A stretch of DNA of 64,000 nucleotides from Dolomedes plantarius (taxonomy: Eukaryota > Arthropoda > Arachnida > Araneae > Dolomedidae). Where the stretch lies: positions 197,878,960 through 197,942,959 of the forward strand of contig OU015492.1 in assembly GCA_907164885.2 (NCBI GenBank), given 5' to 3'. Made by a program: the position numbers and the translations under genes. Positions within the stretch are counted from its first letter, which is position 1, and the number at the start of each line of letters is the position of its first letter. Shown here piece after piece: positions 11,553 to 27,391 of this stretch. The notes beneath the pieces were generated by a model. The model ran no database searches. It was not told where the DNA came from and saw only the letters and a list, made by a program, of their open reading frames with translations.

Positions 11553-12572
11553 GTTGTCGGAATGTTCTGCGTATTCTAAAGTTAGGTTAGGAGGTGGGAG
11601 GATTGTGCTAGGCAAATATCGCTGTGATGCTTGTCATAGGGACATGACAGTAGTGTTACGGCCAGGGGCAGGAGCATTGAAAAGTACAGGACAAAGTAAA
11701 ATAATTGTTAAATGCAAGAAAGAAACAGGGCAAATGACGGGCAATAAAAGAGAAGGGAAGAAAGCCAGCAATAGACCGAAACGAAATTTAGAGATAGTGT
11801 CTGTAGCAAGAAATAGAAGATAAAAGTTGAAGAGAGTGAGTTGCACGAAGAGAATAAAAGAAAATTTATGATGGCTATAAAACAGGCCACCTGCTTGAAG
11901 CCGAAGCATGGGAAAAAAGTTAAATTTGAGGGAGAATTTTATAAATCCCGCCCTCGATGCACATTGGTAAAAAGGGAAGTGAGAAGAGGCAGCCACGGAC
12001 GAATGGCGATGGCATGGTAAGAATATGACCAATGGAAATTATAAGAGGCGGAGACATTAATAAGAAAATAATATGAAATGAGAAATTGTGTGAAGCCAGA
12101 GAGAAGCTAACAAGTCAGAGTTAGTCAGAAGTTTTTTAGATATAGAAGTGTTGTCAAGGCACATATACCTATGAGGAGGGTGAGTTAGAAGTTGGAGATA
12201 CAAGTTGTCGAGCGCCCTGTATCCCGTGCCGAGGGTCTGCAAGGAGTGATAGAGTTAGAGAACCGACGATGAGCGTAGAGTGTCTGCAATGACCTACGGA
12301 GCCTTATACCAGACAAGAAAGTGCCCTAGTTCCGTGCGATGATAAGACGACGAAGTTCATCATTACGAGTGCCCGCTGCCCATAGTGATTCAACAGTCAT
12401 CTTCCGAGGTACCGACTTTGCGTTTCTTTTTTATATTGCTATCATTGCTTTTCAGTGTGTAGCCATAATAATTAATATACAGCGCGATGAGTATAGTGTT
12501 TGAATATAAGAGGTTAAGGAATTGACCGATAATTCGTACAAACAATTTAATATGATGTTATGCTTATATATA
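11553..12572. other. Unclassified, less AT-rich segment
   Basis: An 89-codon plus ORF (11554-11823) is Lys/Arg-rich in its second half and has a lone 'CDACH'; it is not recognised. The segment to about 12960 is clearly richer in G than its surroundings and ends near AATAAA at 12940, so it could be a long LTR or other retroelement piece. I found no terminal pair to prove that. Confidence 0.3.
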
Positions 12573-12860
12573 TGAATTAATTTAGTAGTAATGAAGTTGA
12601 GAGTTGTAGAGGAAGTAAGAACGATTGTCATAATAATTGAATGAGTTAAATATATGTGTCGTAGTAATGAAATTGAGAGTAATATGTGTAGATGAAGTAC
12701 GAAGGATTGTAATGATAATTGAATGAATTAAATATAGGTGTTGTGATAAATTAATTTAGTAGGAATGAAGTTGAGAGTAATATGTGTAGATGAAGTACGA
12801 AATATTGTCATAATAATTGAATGAGTTAAACATATGTGTCGTAAAGAATTAAGTTAGTAA
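12573..12860 (+). repeat. Tandem repeat, about 95-bp unit, three copies
   Basis: The block 'tagtaatgaagttgagagt' ... 'gaatgagttaaatatatgtgtcg' recurs three times with small changes. A partial fourth copy starts near 12843. Confidence 0.75.
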
Positions 12861-13137
12861 TCAAGAAGTTGTGAATAATGTGTAAATGCCGGAGGAAATA
12901 GTTAGTAACTTGTAGCGTATTATTTATGTGTGTTAATAATCAATAAATTAATTTGTCAATATAAACCAGAGTTGTTTCCATTATTTGGGAATCACAATCA
13001 ATCAATGTACTAACCACAATCTTTAAGCAATGAATTTAAAATAATAATCATCATTAATAATAATAAGTATTAATCAATATAATAACTGCCAATTTTTAAC
13101 ACCATTTTACAACTTTCACTGCTACTATGCTCTACAT

Positions 13138-14334
13138 CAGAGGTGCTCAAACTGTGAGTCGCGAAAAAAATTGGAGAGGGGTGCAGATAGTTTGAAGTAA
13201 CTTTGTATTATTAAATTATTTAATCAAAATATATGCTTTAAGTTTTCTATAACATATTTATAATTATTTACTTTTATTCTTTTGTATGATACGAAATTGC
13301 CATATAAAAATATATATTTTAATATTGTTATCTAAAGTGCCAAGCAGTCTTGCAAGGCTTTACTTATATTGCTTCAATTCACTTATACCTTCTGCAAGAG
13401 CCGTACAACGATCATGATTTAACCCGGAAGATGAAGCGAGAGAAGCATGCTAAAATAATTCAACAAGTATTGAACAAAACACTTTGAGGTCCAGGCTCAC
13501 CCTTCTCATTAATTTTTGTCTATATTAGTTTAAATAAATAAATGAAGTTTATAATTTTGATTGTTTTAATATGAAGCTAATAATTTTGAAATCTTGTACT
13601 CTTTTACCTTAATGAAATACAAATATGTATTAATATTTCAATATGAAAGTTTTCGACACATGAGATTTGACATAAACTAGTGTAGAAGGTAAGCAAGACA
13701 TTTCTTAAAATTCTTATTAGGCAAAGTAAATATATACCCCCAATCTACAGTTCATTGATTTTTAGAATAGCTTGCTAAAATTTGGTTATTTCTTTTATCT
13801 ATTTTATGTTACCTTGATGAAATACAAATACATATTAATATTTCAATGTGAAAGTTTTCGACATATGAGATTTGGCATAAACAAGTGTATAAGGTAAGCA
13901 AGACATTTTTAAAAATTCTTACTAGGCAAAGTAAATATATACCCACAACTTACAGTCAATTGATTTTTAGAACAGTTTGTAAAAATTTGCTTATTTCTTT
14001 TATCTATTTATTGTTACCTCAATGAAATACAAATACATATTAATGTTTCAACAAGAAAGTTTTCGACACATGAGATTTGGCATAAAAAGTGGAGAAGGTA
14101 AACAAGACATTTTTAAAAAATTCTTATTAGGCAAAGGAAATATATACTCCCAATCTACAGTTCATTGATTTTTAGAATAGTTTGTATAAATTTGCTTATT
14201 TCTTTTATCTATTTTTTGTTAACATATTTTTACTTAAAAAAATAATTGCTTCTACGAAAAAATGTTTATTGGATACCCGTGGTTTTTTTATTTAAAAGAA
14301 GTGGGTCGCTGTCGAAGAAGTTTGCGCACAACTG
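13138..14334. mobile_element. hAT-type MITE with internal tandem repeats
   Basis: The left end is 'CAGAGGTGCTCAAACTGTGA', the right end inverts to 'CAGTTGTGCGCAAACT'. Both lead into GTGGGTCGC-like sequence typical of hAT termini. The flanks are 'ctctacat' (13130-13137) and 'ctctacag' (14335-14342), a 7-of-8 match to an 8-bp hAT target duplication. Inside are three tandem copies of about 207 bp (near 13605, 13810 and 14020), each containing 'gaaagttttcgacacatgag'-like sequence. No transposase. A relative is at 53895-56159. Confidence 0.8.
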
Positions 14335-14342
14335 CTCTACAG

Positions 14343-14535
14343 CAGAAATTCTCAACCTAGGGAGGTGTGAGTGATATTCAATGGGGTCGGAGGTTTGAAT
14401 GGTAAGAAAAAAGTATGTCTATAACGTATTTTACCAGAGTTACTCACGTTTTTTAGGTCTCGAAGGAAGTGGGAGTTCATTGACTGAAAATCATCCAAAG
14501 GGGGGGCCTAGACATAAAAAGATTGAGAATCACTG
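14343..14535. mobile_element. Short hAT-type MITE (193 bp)
   Basis: It begins 'CAGAAATTCTCAACC' and ends in inverted form of 'CAGTGATTCTCAATC'. Flanks 'ctctacag' and 'ttctacac' (14536-14543) agree at 6 of 8 bases. It starts directly where the target copy of the previous hAT element ends. Confidence 0.7.
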
Positions 14536-14586
14536 TTCTACACATTAAGGTGGGAAACGTAGACATGAAGTACATCCATGAGTAAT

Positions 14587-15071
14587 TGTAGAGAAAATAG
14601 TTCACTTCTACCCAGACTTGGGTGTATATAATTTGAAGTGGCACTCTAAATGAATTTGATACAAACACAGTTTATACATGAAACAATGTTTATTGAATTC
14701 GTTGCACATATAGAATTTACTTTTACAGCAATATGCATACGTACTACTTGTACGGAATATATATTAACATTCAATAGAAATACACTTTGCAATACTCACA
14801 AACCAGCAGAGAGTCAAACCAGCAGTTCTGCCACGTAAACTTTGGGCCCCCTAAGCACTAAAACAGGATAGCACCTGGAGCTGCTTACATCGTAGCTCCC
14901 TCAACTCGCTTATCTATCAACTTTAACAACATTTTTCAACCCCCTTTTAATCAAGCTGCTTGGTATTTATACCAAGCGCGTATGCCGAAATTAGCATATC
15001 TCAAGCAGCTTCTTTAATTCATTCACTCAAAAGTTCGATTCTTTTGAATCTAGTCTTATATATACCTGACA
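14587..15071 (-). repeat. Solo LTR (485 bp) of the element at 1-3313
   Basis: Read on the minus strand it starts 'tgtcaggtatatataag' and ends 'ctctaca', and aligns over its whole length with 2823-3313, including the AGCTGCTTG hairpin and 'acgtactacttgtac' block. No internal region follows on either side, so this is a product of LTR-LTR recombination. A clear target duplication is not visible. Confidence 0.85.
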
Positions 15072-16299
15072 TACTCCTTACCACTAGCTAAAAAGTGAAA
15101 CTTCGGCTGCTAGTTAAATATTTTATTACCTAGTTGCAAAAGAGTTTTGACTCAAAGCTGGAAGTCTCTGTATATTCGAAGTCTAATTACGTAGTTTGAA
15201 CTTTTGTATATAATGAAATAATTTTTAGTAACTATTTTTTGCTAAATTAGTTTCTTTAATTGCAGTATCGATTCGTAAAAATGTATGTTTAACGTTATTA
15301 CAGCTTATTTTATTTGCGATTTCAGTTTTGAACATGGCTGATTGAGAAAGATGTAAAATAGGTTATGAAAAATTTATGCTGGGCAAATGTATTTTTATCA
15401 GTTTAATTTAATTAATGATGTAACTAATATTTGCATTTGAATCTAAAACGTAAATATTAAACCAGTTTAAAAAGTTTGCAATAAGGAAATCAATTCAAGA
15501 ACTGTCGAGGTATCATGGAGCTATCAAGAAATTATAACAGAAACTAATTAGGTTAGTTCTCAAGATTTAAGCTTTTTTTCAAATTTTCCTCAAGAAAAGT
15601 TTCAGGTAATTATCAGAATTCCAAAGTCTCAAACAAATATGGGAAACTCTAATAAGCAAAGAAGAACTAAACGTTAATGAGGAGAAACTTTTAAACGTAT
15701 ATCCTTTAATTCTCTGTAAATTGAGAGTATGCTTAGTTTTGAATCATATTCACTAGACTTATCTTGTTCATGAGACTTCACTATTTCAAAGCTATTACAA
15801 AATATTTAAGAAATTATGAGTTTTTAGTATGTTTATGATTCATAAAAATTAAGAAAATTTAATGGAGGTACAATAATATAGAATTTATCCTCTGTAATAG
15901 GATTGATTTTGTTACTACAAATAATGGGGAAAATTAGTAGCTATGTGAACATAATGCAGTATAATAGATAGTGTTGGTTCAAAATGCTTTGATAGTTTAA
16001 CTGTAAGCGCACAATCCTTAATTTACTGCAAAAGAGACAAGAAGGAGGCTTAGGCAAGAGTAAATGCTTGTTATTATACATTATACATAGTAGCTTGTTA
16101 TTATACATTAAGAGAGAAGTTATATCAGAAAAAAGTAGTTTCTTTGTCAATATAAAACGAAATTAAAGGCTAAAGATGTCAAAACCCGAAATTGAAGAAG
16201 TTTCGGAAAAAAAGCATGCAACGGCAACTTTTCTACATCTCCACTATAAAATATTTTTCATGTATCAGTTTTCTCTGTGGGTGAACTAACATTCATCTT
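15072..16299. other. No recognised feature
   Basis: AT-rich. 16060-16110 holds a short direct repeat 'cttgttattatacatta'. The small ORFs show no motif. Confidence 0.4.
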
Positions 16300-16425
16300 T
16301 ATGAGGCGATAGCGTAAGAACGTTCATAAGATTTGAACCCGAACCCATGGTTGTGTAAGGACCTGCTACCTATGTCGTACACTAAGCGTACAATGGACTC
16401 ACTTGCCTCTCATGGAATAGGGGGC
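16300..16425 (-). repeat. Possible tRNA-derived SINE fragment
   Basis: On the minus strand 'GGGTTCGGGTTCAAATC' (about 16331-16347) resembles a polymerase III B box, preceded by 'ggtagcaggtcc'. The segment is less AT-rich than its surroundings. An A box is not clear and no poly-A tail is seen. Confidence 0.3.
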
Positions 16426-16567
16426 AGGTGGAAAAGTGTGAATGACCGGAGAACATAATCGATCCATGATGCAATTGTGTCTGTTGTCGGATTTAAGAAA
16501 ATATTTTTGGGTTTAATTATTAATTACATGCTTTCTATTTAAAGTTACACTTTGCTTTCCCTATTAA

Positions 16568-16762
16568 CCCTTTCCTTACGGGGTGGGATAGCATGTATCC
16601 CAAGAATACGGGCCCAAGAATGAATATATATATATATACATGCATACATGCATAGATACATACATACATACATATACATACATACATGCATACATACATA
16701 CATGCATACATACATACATACATACATACATGCTTACATACATACAAACATACATACATACA

Positions 16763-16796
<34 letters not shown>

Positions 16797-16845
16797 CTAC
16801 ATGCATACATAAATACATACATGCATACATGCATACATACATGCA

Positions 16846-16892
<47 letters not shown>

Positions 16893-17016
16893 TTATTTAT
16901 ATATATATAAATTATAATATATATATATAACCCCTTAATGGCCGTTCTTACTAAGGGGGTATGAAATTTCCTGTTCTAAAGAAAGAATCGGGAAAATGGG
17001 CCCCGTAAGCTAAAGG
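16568..17016. mobile_element. TTAA element filled by CATA microsatellite
   Basis: The left end is TTAA (16564-16567) then 'CCCTTTCCTTACGGGG'; the right end inverts to 'CCTTTAGCTTACGGGG' before TTAA (17017-17020). The centre is a (CATA)n tract with CATG interruptions (16637-16872), then (TA)n. The many frames across the tract are repeats of Met-Tyr-Val-Cys or His-Thr-Tyr and are not genes. Confidence 0.7.
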
Positions 17017-17638
17017 TTAAAGTATCGTATCAAAGACAGGAGAGTCATTTCAATTTAGTTAATGATGAAACATTTGAAGGTTTGAGATTTATTGTGTTAA
17101 ATATTTTATTTTCACCAATTTTTGTTGATTTCTCTAACTAAACACAGTTTAGCAAATTTCCTCGTAACACCTTACGAAATCTTCGAAAAAGCGCATGACC
17201 GTGGAAGAAAACCAGTGAATGGATATAATGGATGGTAAGGAAATTAGCAGAACAAGCATTTTATAAGCAACATGATAGAGCGAATCGACCACTTTAGAGT
17301 AGAAGCATTCTTATGAGGCCGGATCAGTGGAAGACGAGACTAGTTGAATCGGGAAAGAAAATTAATTTGAATTCTGTGGGATTTAGGGCGTCTATACACG
17401 GAGCTACTCAAAAGAAACTGATCACTGACTCCATTCACCTACCAGTCTGTGATGAGTCATAACCTATGTAAGTGAATGGAGCCACGCAGGCGGCGCTACT
17501 GGTTACTAACCCGTCAGTAACGCGTTGGTAATCAGTCACAGGCAAATCAACGTGTCGAGACACTAGGAACTTCAGTTACCAGTTTCTCTTTCATCGTGCG
17601 TGTTATTACACAATCTATTTTGACAATTTCTTAAAATA

Positions 17639-18159
17639 CACTGCTGGCCACCCAAATTGCAACACCAAGAAAGAGATATCACAACAAAATTTATTTTGTA
17701 GATAACATGTTGACCAAGTATCAAATGATTCAATTTATAGACTTCTGTGAAGTGTGGTTCCTGCCAAAATCAGTAGACGCCATTGTTGGAGATCACCGCT
17801 GCCACACGCCTCGGCATTGATTCAAAGAGACTTTGGATGAGTTATCCACAATCTCGGTAGACCACTATCCTTCCTCTGTCGAACTCGGATACTTGATCAA
17901 AAGATGATCGCTGTTTTCAATGAGGCATAATTGATCGTTTTTTGAAAAAACCACAAGAAAAACACAATTGCCGAACTTGAAATCGTCGAAATCTCCAAGC
18001 CTTAAATAGCGCTTTGAAGTGGCGCCACAGGCGCACGTGATGTGCGTCTGCGCTGAAATTCTAATCATTTGCATATCTCACCTCCGTTAATGCATGTTGT
18101 AAATTTCATGTTATTTGCACGTTTCCTTCAGGGTGTTGCATTTACAGTGGCCAGCAGTG
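17639..18159 (-). mobile_element. Internally deleted Tc1 element (521 bp)
   Basis: The ends 'CACTGCTGGCCAC' and its inverse, each beside TA, are those of the full copies at 25720-27123 and 40086-41512. The middle of the transposase is gone: the sequence jumps from the C-terminal 'gactttggatgagtt' directly to the N-terminal 'atccacaatctcggtag' (near 17842), removing about 0.9 kb. The start context ATGCCTC remains, on the minus strand, near 17929. It can move only with outside transposase. Confidence 0.9.
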
Positions 18160-18185
18160 TAAATTCATTTCTGATAATAATTTAA

Positions 18186-18572
18186 TTTCCGTAACTGACT
18201 GACTCACTGACATAAAACGCACAGACCAAACCTCTGGACCTAAAGGGCTGAAATTTTGCATGGCGATTCTTCTTATAGTGTAGGGGTGCTCTAAGAAAGA
18301 TTTTTGAAAAATTATTCTTAGATTTTTTTAAAATTAAATTTTTAAGCTGTTTTAGTAACTTTTTTTAACTTTGCATTTAAAATAATAATTTGAGCGTTAT
18401 AAAATATATATCACGAGAAAGACCATAAAAAGTCCTTTAAAATGAGATCTTTTTCGAATCTTTACCCCCATTTTCTGATTTTGGGTGAATTTTTAAAGAC
18501 TAACTTTTACAATTTAATTTAGTAATTTTTACAATTTATTTTAGTTTAATTAAAGATTTCAAATTTTCCTAA
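18186..18572 (+). mobile_element. Helitron fragment, copy I
   Basis: It aligns with the first part of copy II (shared 'acgcacagaccaaacc' and 'gctgaaattttgcatggcga'), but lacks the usual 5-prime TC start and the 3-prime hairpin end. It abuts the start of copy II. Confidence 0.6.
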
Positions 18573-19412
<840 letters not shown>

Positions 19413-19626
19413 TTAAAAAATAAACAATCAACAAATTAATATTCAATTAGTGGGTGAATGGGGAAAAATATCCAGTTTTATGCAAATTAAAATTAAAATT
19501 TCTTGCAATATATGGGTGAACCCAAAATTTTCTTCGTATTCTATTCTTTCCGTAACCATAATAGTAATAAAGCAACACTGATTCATCACTGGGATCATCA
19601 CTACAATCATTATCCATGGTAGCCCG

Positions 19627-19629
<3 letters not shown>

Positions 19630-19668
<39 letters not shown>

Positions 19669-19845
19669 AATAAATACGACGATCAATGTATACAGTTCAT
19701 GTAAAAAAAAACAAAAAAATATATTTATAAAAAAAATCCTAAGGGATATTTTTATAGACAAAATAATGTAGAAGAAAATATTCGAATTAAATGTAGTAGG
19801 ACATACCAAAGAATATAGTATAGATAATATAGTACAGTAGTACCA
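19630..19845 (-). mobile_element. Helitron fragment, copy V
   Basis: It contains (TA)n then 'cgacgatcaatgtatacag' and 'atattttTATAGACAAAATA', as in the 3-prime half of copy III at 46.2 kb, with neither end present. Confidence 0.6.
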
Positions 19846-20021
19846 TGGTAGCTCGGAATAAGGATGTTCTTCCTTCCATGACAGGTAGAAAACTATTGAT
19901 TTGAATCATTTTTGAATACGTCCGTGGGCGGAACCGCATCACTAACGAGTTTGTATTCGGTAAGTAATTTCAATCACTAGCCAGTTCAGTTTCCTATGAG
20001 TAGTTCCAGGTGCAGATGGCC

Positions 20022-23536
<3,515 letters not shown>

Positions 23537-23876
23537 TTACTTCATACATTGCGAATTAATCCCAGTTCGTGGAGGTACATATGATAAATCATACTTAAAT
23601 AATCAAATTTAGCGGACATTATAATATGTCTTATACTGTATAACTGACAGTCTAGAGCAGTGTTTCCCAACCTTTTTCAAGTCGCGACCTCCGTCAATGG
23701 TTAGCTGCCATCCTGTGACCCTCCATCCCTTCCCACCCTACATATTTTAAAAAGGGCTTTGACTTAAAGAAAAACTCCAAAATGCATTTACCATCATATG
23801 AATTCTAACTAAATGTTTCATTTAACAAAAATGAAATTTGTGTAGGTTGAATGGAGCGACTTGTGTGTAAATACTA

Positions 23877-24410
23877 CCGGGTGAGCCAAAACTTCGTAAA
23901 AACTCTAAAAATTCATGAAAGAGAAAGAAATTATGATAAAGAAGTACAGTTTGCAAGAAAGGGCTCAAAAAGAAGTAGGATTTTTTTAGCAGCAAAATGA
24001 AAATATAAAAAAATCACTGGTAGATTCACTGGTCTGGCTTTACGAGCACTGCTACTCCCAGTGGACGATTCCGCCACCATATTTTTCATAACGGTTTTCA
24101 CCACTGTAATGCGGCCCTCCGCTAAGTCTTCCACTTCATGGCCTATCCCCCAAATCCTCATGTATCACAATTTTTTATTGCAAGATTGATTTGCATAATT
24201 CTGAGGAATCTCTCGCATGTCAGCGCCATCTACCGATGACTATTTTAACTTTTAATTTTTTGAAACTTAAAAAAAAAAATTTAAAACTTTTTTGGCTACT
24301 AAAAAATCCGACTTCCTTGTGAGCCTTTTCTTGCAAACCGCACTTCTTTATCACGATTTCTTCCTTTTCTATGAATTTTTAAAGTTTTTACGAATTTTTG
24401 GCTCACTCTA
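23877..24410. mobile_element. MITE with about 115-bp terminal inverted repeats
   Basis: The left arm (23877-23992) includes 'GTGAGCCAAAACTTCGTAAA' and 'tttgcaagaaagggctca'; the right arm (about 24295-24410) is its inverse with modest divergence. Each end meets TA. The central 300 bp have no ORF of interest. The superfamily is not clear; long TIRs with a TA target would fit a Tc1/mariner-type or similar element. Confidence 0.7.
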
Positions 24411-25719
24411 TAGTTAGTTGTGTGTGAACATACCACACCCTACATTTAAAAATTACTAACTTATTTAATGGGCTGAGTTATCTAAAAAAGACCCATGACA
24501 ACATTTGTATCATAAATTTAACAGATGAACCAAAGATACGAAAAATAAAATATGATAAAAATATACGTTAAACTTGATGTTACAACATGAGCCCCTAGTA
24601 GACTGCAAACCAGGGGGGTCATCGGATTCTGTCCAGAGTTTGAATTCTTCCACATCATTCTGGCTACTGCTGCTCTGCCTCTTTACCATAAGACCATAAG
24701 AAAATATGTCTAACTTCACTTCCTGGGCCAAGACCTCTAGTGCAAACTTTCAGAAAGTAAGCAGAGGGGAACCATGATTTGTCAGAAAGTAGAGAAAAGA
24801 AGAAAAGTGAGTGGGGTGTTCAGTCTGTGAATTCGAAGTAGGCAAACTGGATCCGTGAGTTCGAAGAAGAGCAAGCAGCTTGCATGTACAGTAGTTTGGA
24901 TGGTTTACTACTGAGGTTTCTATCAAGCTTTATAGGAGCCGATGGATTGCGCACGCAGCCTCATCAGCATGCCGCTCGCTCATTTCATCGTCAATGCTTC
25001 TTGTCGGAAACGGAATAGTGACAAATTTTGATACTAGATGGGGTAACGATACCTGGAGAGAGACTCCGCGCTTATACGGAAAGCGAGAACAATGTTTTTT
25101 AAAAATTTCGCTTTTGATTTGAAGTTGTTGTTCTTTTATTTTGTATTATGATACATGTAATCAACATGTTATTACATGCTTTTATAGTTAAAAAGTGATT
25201 AAAAATGCCAGTCTACAGTATTTACTCATGTATGCGAAGTTATTTAGTCACTAGTTTGCAACGTTATCTACAACCTTTGGAACAAAGGTGAGCCTAACTT
25301 TTCTTTATGCATATCCCATTCTATGTGAAAAACGATTCTTTATATCTGATTCTCAGAGTAGTCAACACTTTTCTCCGGAATGCAAGCAGGCCAAGCGGAA
25401 ATCGTCGATCGCAAATCGCAATGGCTGATGCAACTCTGAGGGACTACGCAACTCTGATGTACTCTGGTCACCACATTTGTAAGAAAGGACGAACATTAAG
25501 AAAAATTAATCACTTAGGCAGGTGTATGTAAAAGAAAGAACTGAACGGAACCCCAAGAAAAATAATTCAGAATTACATAATGAGAAAAATAGAAAAACAC
25601 TTACCTAAATAAAATTGCCTTTTCCTTTGGAGAAATACAAATAACAATGATAATGCCAAAAGTGACAATCGAGATTAATTAAAGGCAAACTCACGTTTAG
25701 AATTCGAGTACTGTAAGTA

Positions 25720-27123
25720 CACTGCTGGCCACCCAAATTGCAACACCAAGAAAGACAAGAGATATCACAACAAAATTTATTTTGTAGATAACATGTTGAC
25801 CAAGTATCACATGATTAAATTTATAAACTTCTGTGAAGTGTGGTTCCTGCCAAAATCAATAGCCAGAGTAGCCGCCATTGTTGGAGATCACCGCCGCCAC
25901 ACGCCTCGGCATTGATTCAAAGAGACTTTGGATGAGTTCTTGGGGTACAGCAGACCAAGCAGCTTCCAATACGTTCACAAAGTCGATCTGCTGTGGCAGC
26001 TGGGGATGGAATTTGGGTCAATCGTAGAGTAACCATGGACCACATGTTTTCTATCGGCGAAAGATCCGGAGAGTGAGGCGGCCAGGGAAGCAATTCAATC
26101 TGGCGATTGACGAAGAACCGTTGGACAATGCCACGTGTGGTCTCGCATTATCCTGTTGAAATATGGCTGTGGGCAAGCCCTGTAGGTAAGGAAGGACAAC
26201 TGGCTCCAACACCTCCAAGATGTAGCGCTGGCTGTTTAAAGTACCAGCAATGCATACTAGAGGTGTGCGAGAGTGATATCCAATACCGCCCCATACCATA
26301 ACACCCGGTGCAGGACCAGTGTGGCGGTGCATAACGCAGCTGTTAGGTCCTCTCTTCACGGTGTCTCCAGACTCGAATGCGACCATCGTGGTGTTGCAGA
26401 CAGAAGCGTGACTCGTCAGTAAAAACAATTTCATTCCATTCTGTCGTCCACATCCTTCTGTCATCGCACCATTGGCGGCGGAGACGTCTGTGGTTCTGCG
26501 TCAAGGGTAGACAAAGCAATGGACGTCTTGCAGACAGTCCACTCTGCTGTAAACGGCGTCGAATGGTACGCGCAGACACTGTATGATGCTTTACAGTCTG
26601 CATGTGCTGTGCTATGGTTCGTGATGTGACTGAGCGATCCGTCACTGCCATGAGCACAATTTGCCTGTCATCACGTGAAGTGGTGCGCTGAGGTGGATGC
26701 GATCGAACACGCCGGTCCGTCGTACCCTCCTGCATCCAAAGATCACATATCCGCATTACAGTTGTTTGGTTTCGTCCAACACGACTACCGATTTCCCTGA
26801 AAGATAATCCACAATCTCGGTAGGCCACTATCCTTCCTCTGTCGAACTCGGATACTTGATCAAAAGATGATCACTTTTTTCGACGAGGCATAATTTATCG
26901 TGTTTTTGAAAAAACCACAAGAAAAACACAATTGCCGAACTTGAAATTGTCGAAATCTCCAAGCCTTAAATAGCGCTTTGAAGTGGCGCCACAGGCGGGC
27001 GTGATGTTCGTCTGCGCTGAAATTCTAATCATTCGCATATCTCACCTCCGCTAATGCATGTTGTCAATTTCATGTTATTTGCATGTTTCCTTCAGGGTGT
27101 TGCATTTACAGTGGCCAGCAGTG
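25720..27123 (-). mobile_element. Tc1-like transposon (1404 bp), copy A
   Basis: The termini 'CACTGCTGGCCAC' and the inverse lie between TA (25718-25719) and TA (27124-27125). It shares its ends and coding sequence with the copy at 40086-41512 and is inserted in a hAT element, so it is younger than that. Confidence 0.92.
25856..26891 (-). pseudogene. Tc1-like transposase, frameshifted
   Basis: The start is ATG at 26891 ('MPRRKK'), the ancestral start of this family, with a stop at codon 7. The frame resumes with the paired HTH region ('EFDRGRIVAYRDCGLSFREIG'-like, quoted in part). The first catalytic motif 'FTDESRFCL' is near 26430. A one-base shift near 26345 moves the frame; the second motif 'FQQDNARPH' (about 26135) keeps its Asp. 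A further shift near 26120 precedes the third motif. Length between start and stop is 1036 bases, not divisible by three. It cuts and pastes DNA at TA sites in active relatives; this copy cannot be functional. Confidence 0.9.
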
Positions 27124-27391
27124 TAGTAACTAACCGCGAATTTCATTAACCACCATATGAAGGCTGTGAAATTCTAACAATTGAGTTTGCATTTCAAAAC
27201 AGAGATTTCCCGTTAAAAAAACCTCACTGCCTTACAGTTTCAAGACACATAAAGTTTGACAAAAGTTTCAGTGAAATTCATTAAAAAGTTATTTAAATAA
27301 AACATATCGTGACCCCCCCCCCCCGCCCAGAAAACACTTCGCGACCACTTAGGGAGTCGTGCCCCACATGTCGGTAACCGCTGGTCTAGGA

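Larger units (their letters stand above)
23658..27383. mobile_element. hAT element carrying two later insertions
   Basis: The left terminus 'CAGTGTTTCCCAACC' leads into 'GTCGCGACC'; the right terminus inverts to 'CAGCGGTTACCGACATG'. Flanks are 'gtctagag' (23650-23657) and 'gtctagga' (27384-27391), 6 of 8 identical, as for hAT. Inside are a long-TIR MITE (23877-24410) and a Tc1 (25720-27123). The roughly 1.8 kb left over holds no recognisable hAT transposase; ORFs at 24510-24731 and 25307-25531 show no motif. Confidence 0.7.

Noticed and set aside
11634..12032. 132-codon minus-strand ORF with hydrophobic stretches
   Set aside because: No start context or homology; it is the antisense of a purine-rich region, which gives Phe/Leu/Ser runs.
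11654..13016. A complete solo LTR starting at 'tgttacggcc'
   Set aside because: I could not find a matching CA end with a target duplication, so it is described only as an unclassified segment.
16535..16930. Several overlapping ORFs of 60-111 codons on both strands
   Set aside because: They translate a CATA microsatellite (Met-Tyr-Val-Cys or His-Thr-Tyr repeats). Open frames are a consequence of the 4-base repeat lacking stops.
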